Part shown: piece by piece, positions 5,005-5,581 of the stretch
Layout: the number at the start of each line of letters is the position of its first letter
Position numbering within the stretch: position 1 is the first letter of the stretch
Assembly (NCBI GenBank): GCA_021813195.1
Contig: JAKALI010000316.1
Location: forward strand, 1 to 5,581
From: Pseudomonadota bacterium
GTDB lineage: Bacteria; Pseudomonadota; Alphaproteobacteria; Rhizobiales; Hyphomicrobiaceae
Direction of reading: 5' to 3'
DNA: 5,581 nt
The notes under the pieces: model-generated
Database searches by the model: none
What the model was told of the DNA's origin: nothing
The model's input: the letters and a program-made list of their open reading frames with translations, nothing else
Made by a program: the position numbers and the translations under genes

Positions 5005-5581
5005 ATGTTCAGCCCTCGCCTCGGCAACCTTCGTTGGCTCCCAGCGCCCGTGATGGATAGCCGTTCGCAGCAAAATGTACAGCACGGCCGCGTTGAGGAT
5101 ATGCCAGAGCGCGTGGGTACCCCGCGGCCGGCCCAGCACTTCGGTCAACGCGCAGAACTCAAAATCAAGCGACCGGAACGTCAGTGATACGGCGAAGACG
5201 AGACCTGCGATCATTACGCCCGGGCCTGCCGGATGCTGCCGCAAGAGCAACGCGCCGCCAATGCTAAGGAGTGCCGCGAGGGCCGGAACGTACCCGAGCG
5301 AACCGTTGAAGCACGGGCTCCCCGCCGCCGCCGTAATCGGGAGCAGTTCGGGCTGGCACGGGATCAGATGTGCGAACCGCAGCGCGGTGATGAACCCCGC
5401 GAGAGCAAGAGCCACGATCACGACGTGAGCGCCGAAATACCGCCGCACCGCGTAGCCGAAATAGGCGAGCATGAAAATCCCAATCGGGGCCGTGTCCGCA
5501 ACGGATGCCCAGCGCGTGGCGAAGGTGTGAAACAGGAAACTACCAATCCCCATCGCGGCAGTGAGCGCCACAAGCAGCCAC
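4984..5581 (-). CDS. ceramidase-family membrane protein, 5' end beyond window
   Basis: A multi-pass membrane protein of the alkaline ceramidase family (PF05875), which hydrolyses the amide bond of ceramides; the bacterial substrate is unproven. 198 residues are visible and the frame stays open to the right edge, so the GTG at 5571 is an internal valine. Numbering from the first visible Trp, GSFLFH gives Ser14 and His18, ASVAD gives Asp29, and GTHALWH gives His156 and His160. The spacing matches the human ACER3 residues Ser77, His81, Asp92, His217 and His221, three of which bind zinc. SLTFRSLD (132-139) is another family stretch, and hydrophobic segments fill the space between. About 40-50 N-terminal residues, with the expected first membrane segment and calcium site, are missing. 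The charged C-terminus (EARAEHLRRG) is probably cytosolic. It ends 23 nt before the tRNA. Confidence 0.9.
   Translation of the reverse strand, partial: WLLVALTAAMGIGSFLFHTFATRWASVADTAPIGIFMLAYFGYAVRRYFGAHVVIVALALAGFITALRFAHLIPCQPELLPITAAAGSPCFNGSLGYVPALAALLSIGGALLLRQHPAGPGVMIAGLVFAVSLTFRSLDFEFCALTEVLGRPRGTHALWHILNAAVLYILLRTAIHHGRWEPTKVAEARAEHLRRGAA

Overview
This looks like a chromosomal segment from an alphaproteobacterium, most likely in the Hyphomicrobiales. The reasons are the GC-rich coding style, the neighbourhood proC / YbjN-domain gene / ubiK / divergent lgt that I know from that order, and Shine-Dalgarno sequences of the AGGA/GAGGG type. The species cannot be named from sequence alone. 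Everything looks like native core or near-core chromosome: no insertion sequence, phage gene, CRISPR array or plasmid function is visible.

Layout. Positions 1-1797 read leftward: proC (proline biosynthesis, cut by the left edge), a YbjN-domain protein 44 nt upstream of it (a likely two-gene operon), a 301-nt gap containing paired GGAC/GTCC dyads, and ubiK (accessory factor for ubiquinone biosynthesis). Positions 1798-2024 form a divergent intergenic region with back-to-back candidate promoters. Positions 2025-3880 read rightward: lgt (lipoprotein diacylglyceryl transferase), then a methyltransferase with the full set of protein arginine methyltransferase (PRMT) hallmarks, probably co-transcribed with lgt. 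A short hairpin whose arms contain both stop codons separates it from the convergent 3893-4702 gene, an exported pentapeptide-repeat protein. Upstream of that gene are a perfect TGTGA-N6-TCACA dyad and a 10-bp palindrome. At the right end, also leftward, come tRNA-Leu(UAA) with encoded CCA, and a bacterial ceramidase-family membrane protein cut by the right edge.

How the genes relate. Most are housekeeping: proline synthesis, ubiquinone assembly, envelope lipoprotein maturation and leucine decoding. The two least ordinary genes are the PRMT-like methyltransferase, in the place after lgt where related genomes usually have a COG1565 (MidA/NDUFAF7-like) methyltransferase, and the ceramidase homologue, which keeps all five active-site positions known from human ACER3. 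No obviously new multi-gene system is present. The PRMT-for-COG1565 swap and the small regulatory dyads are the best leads.
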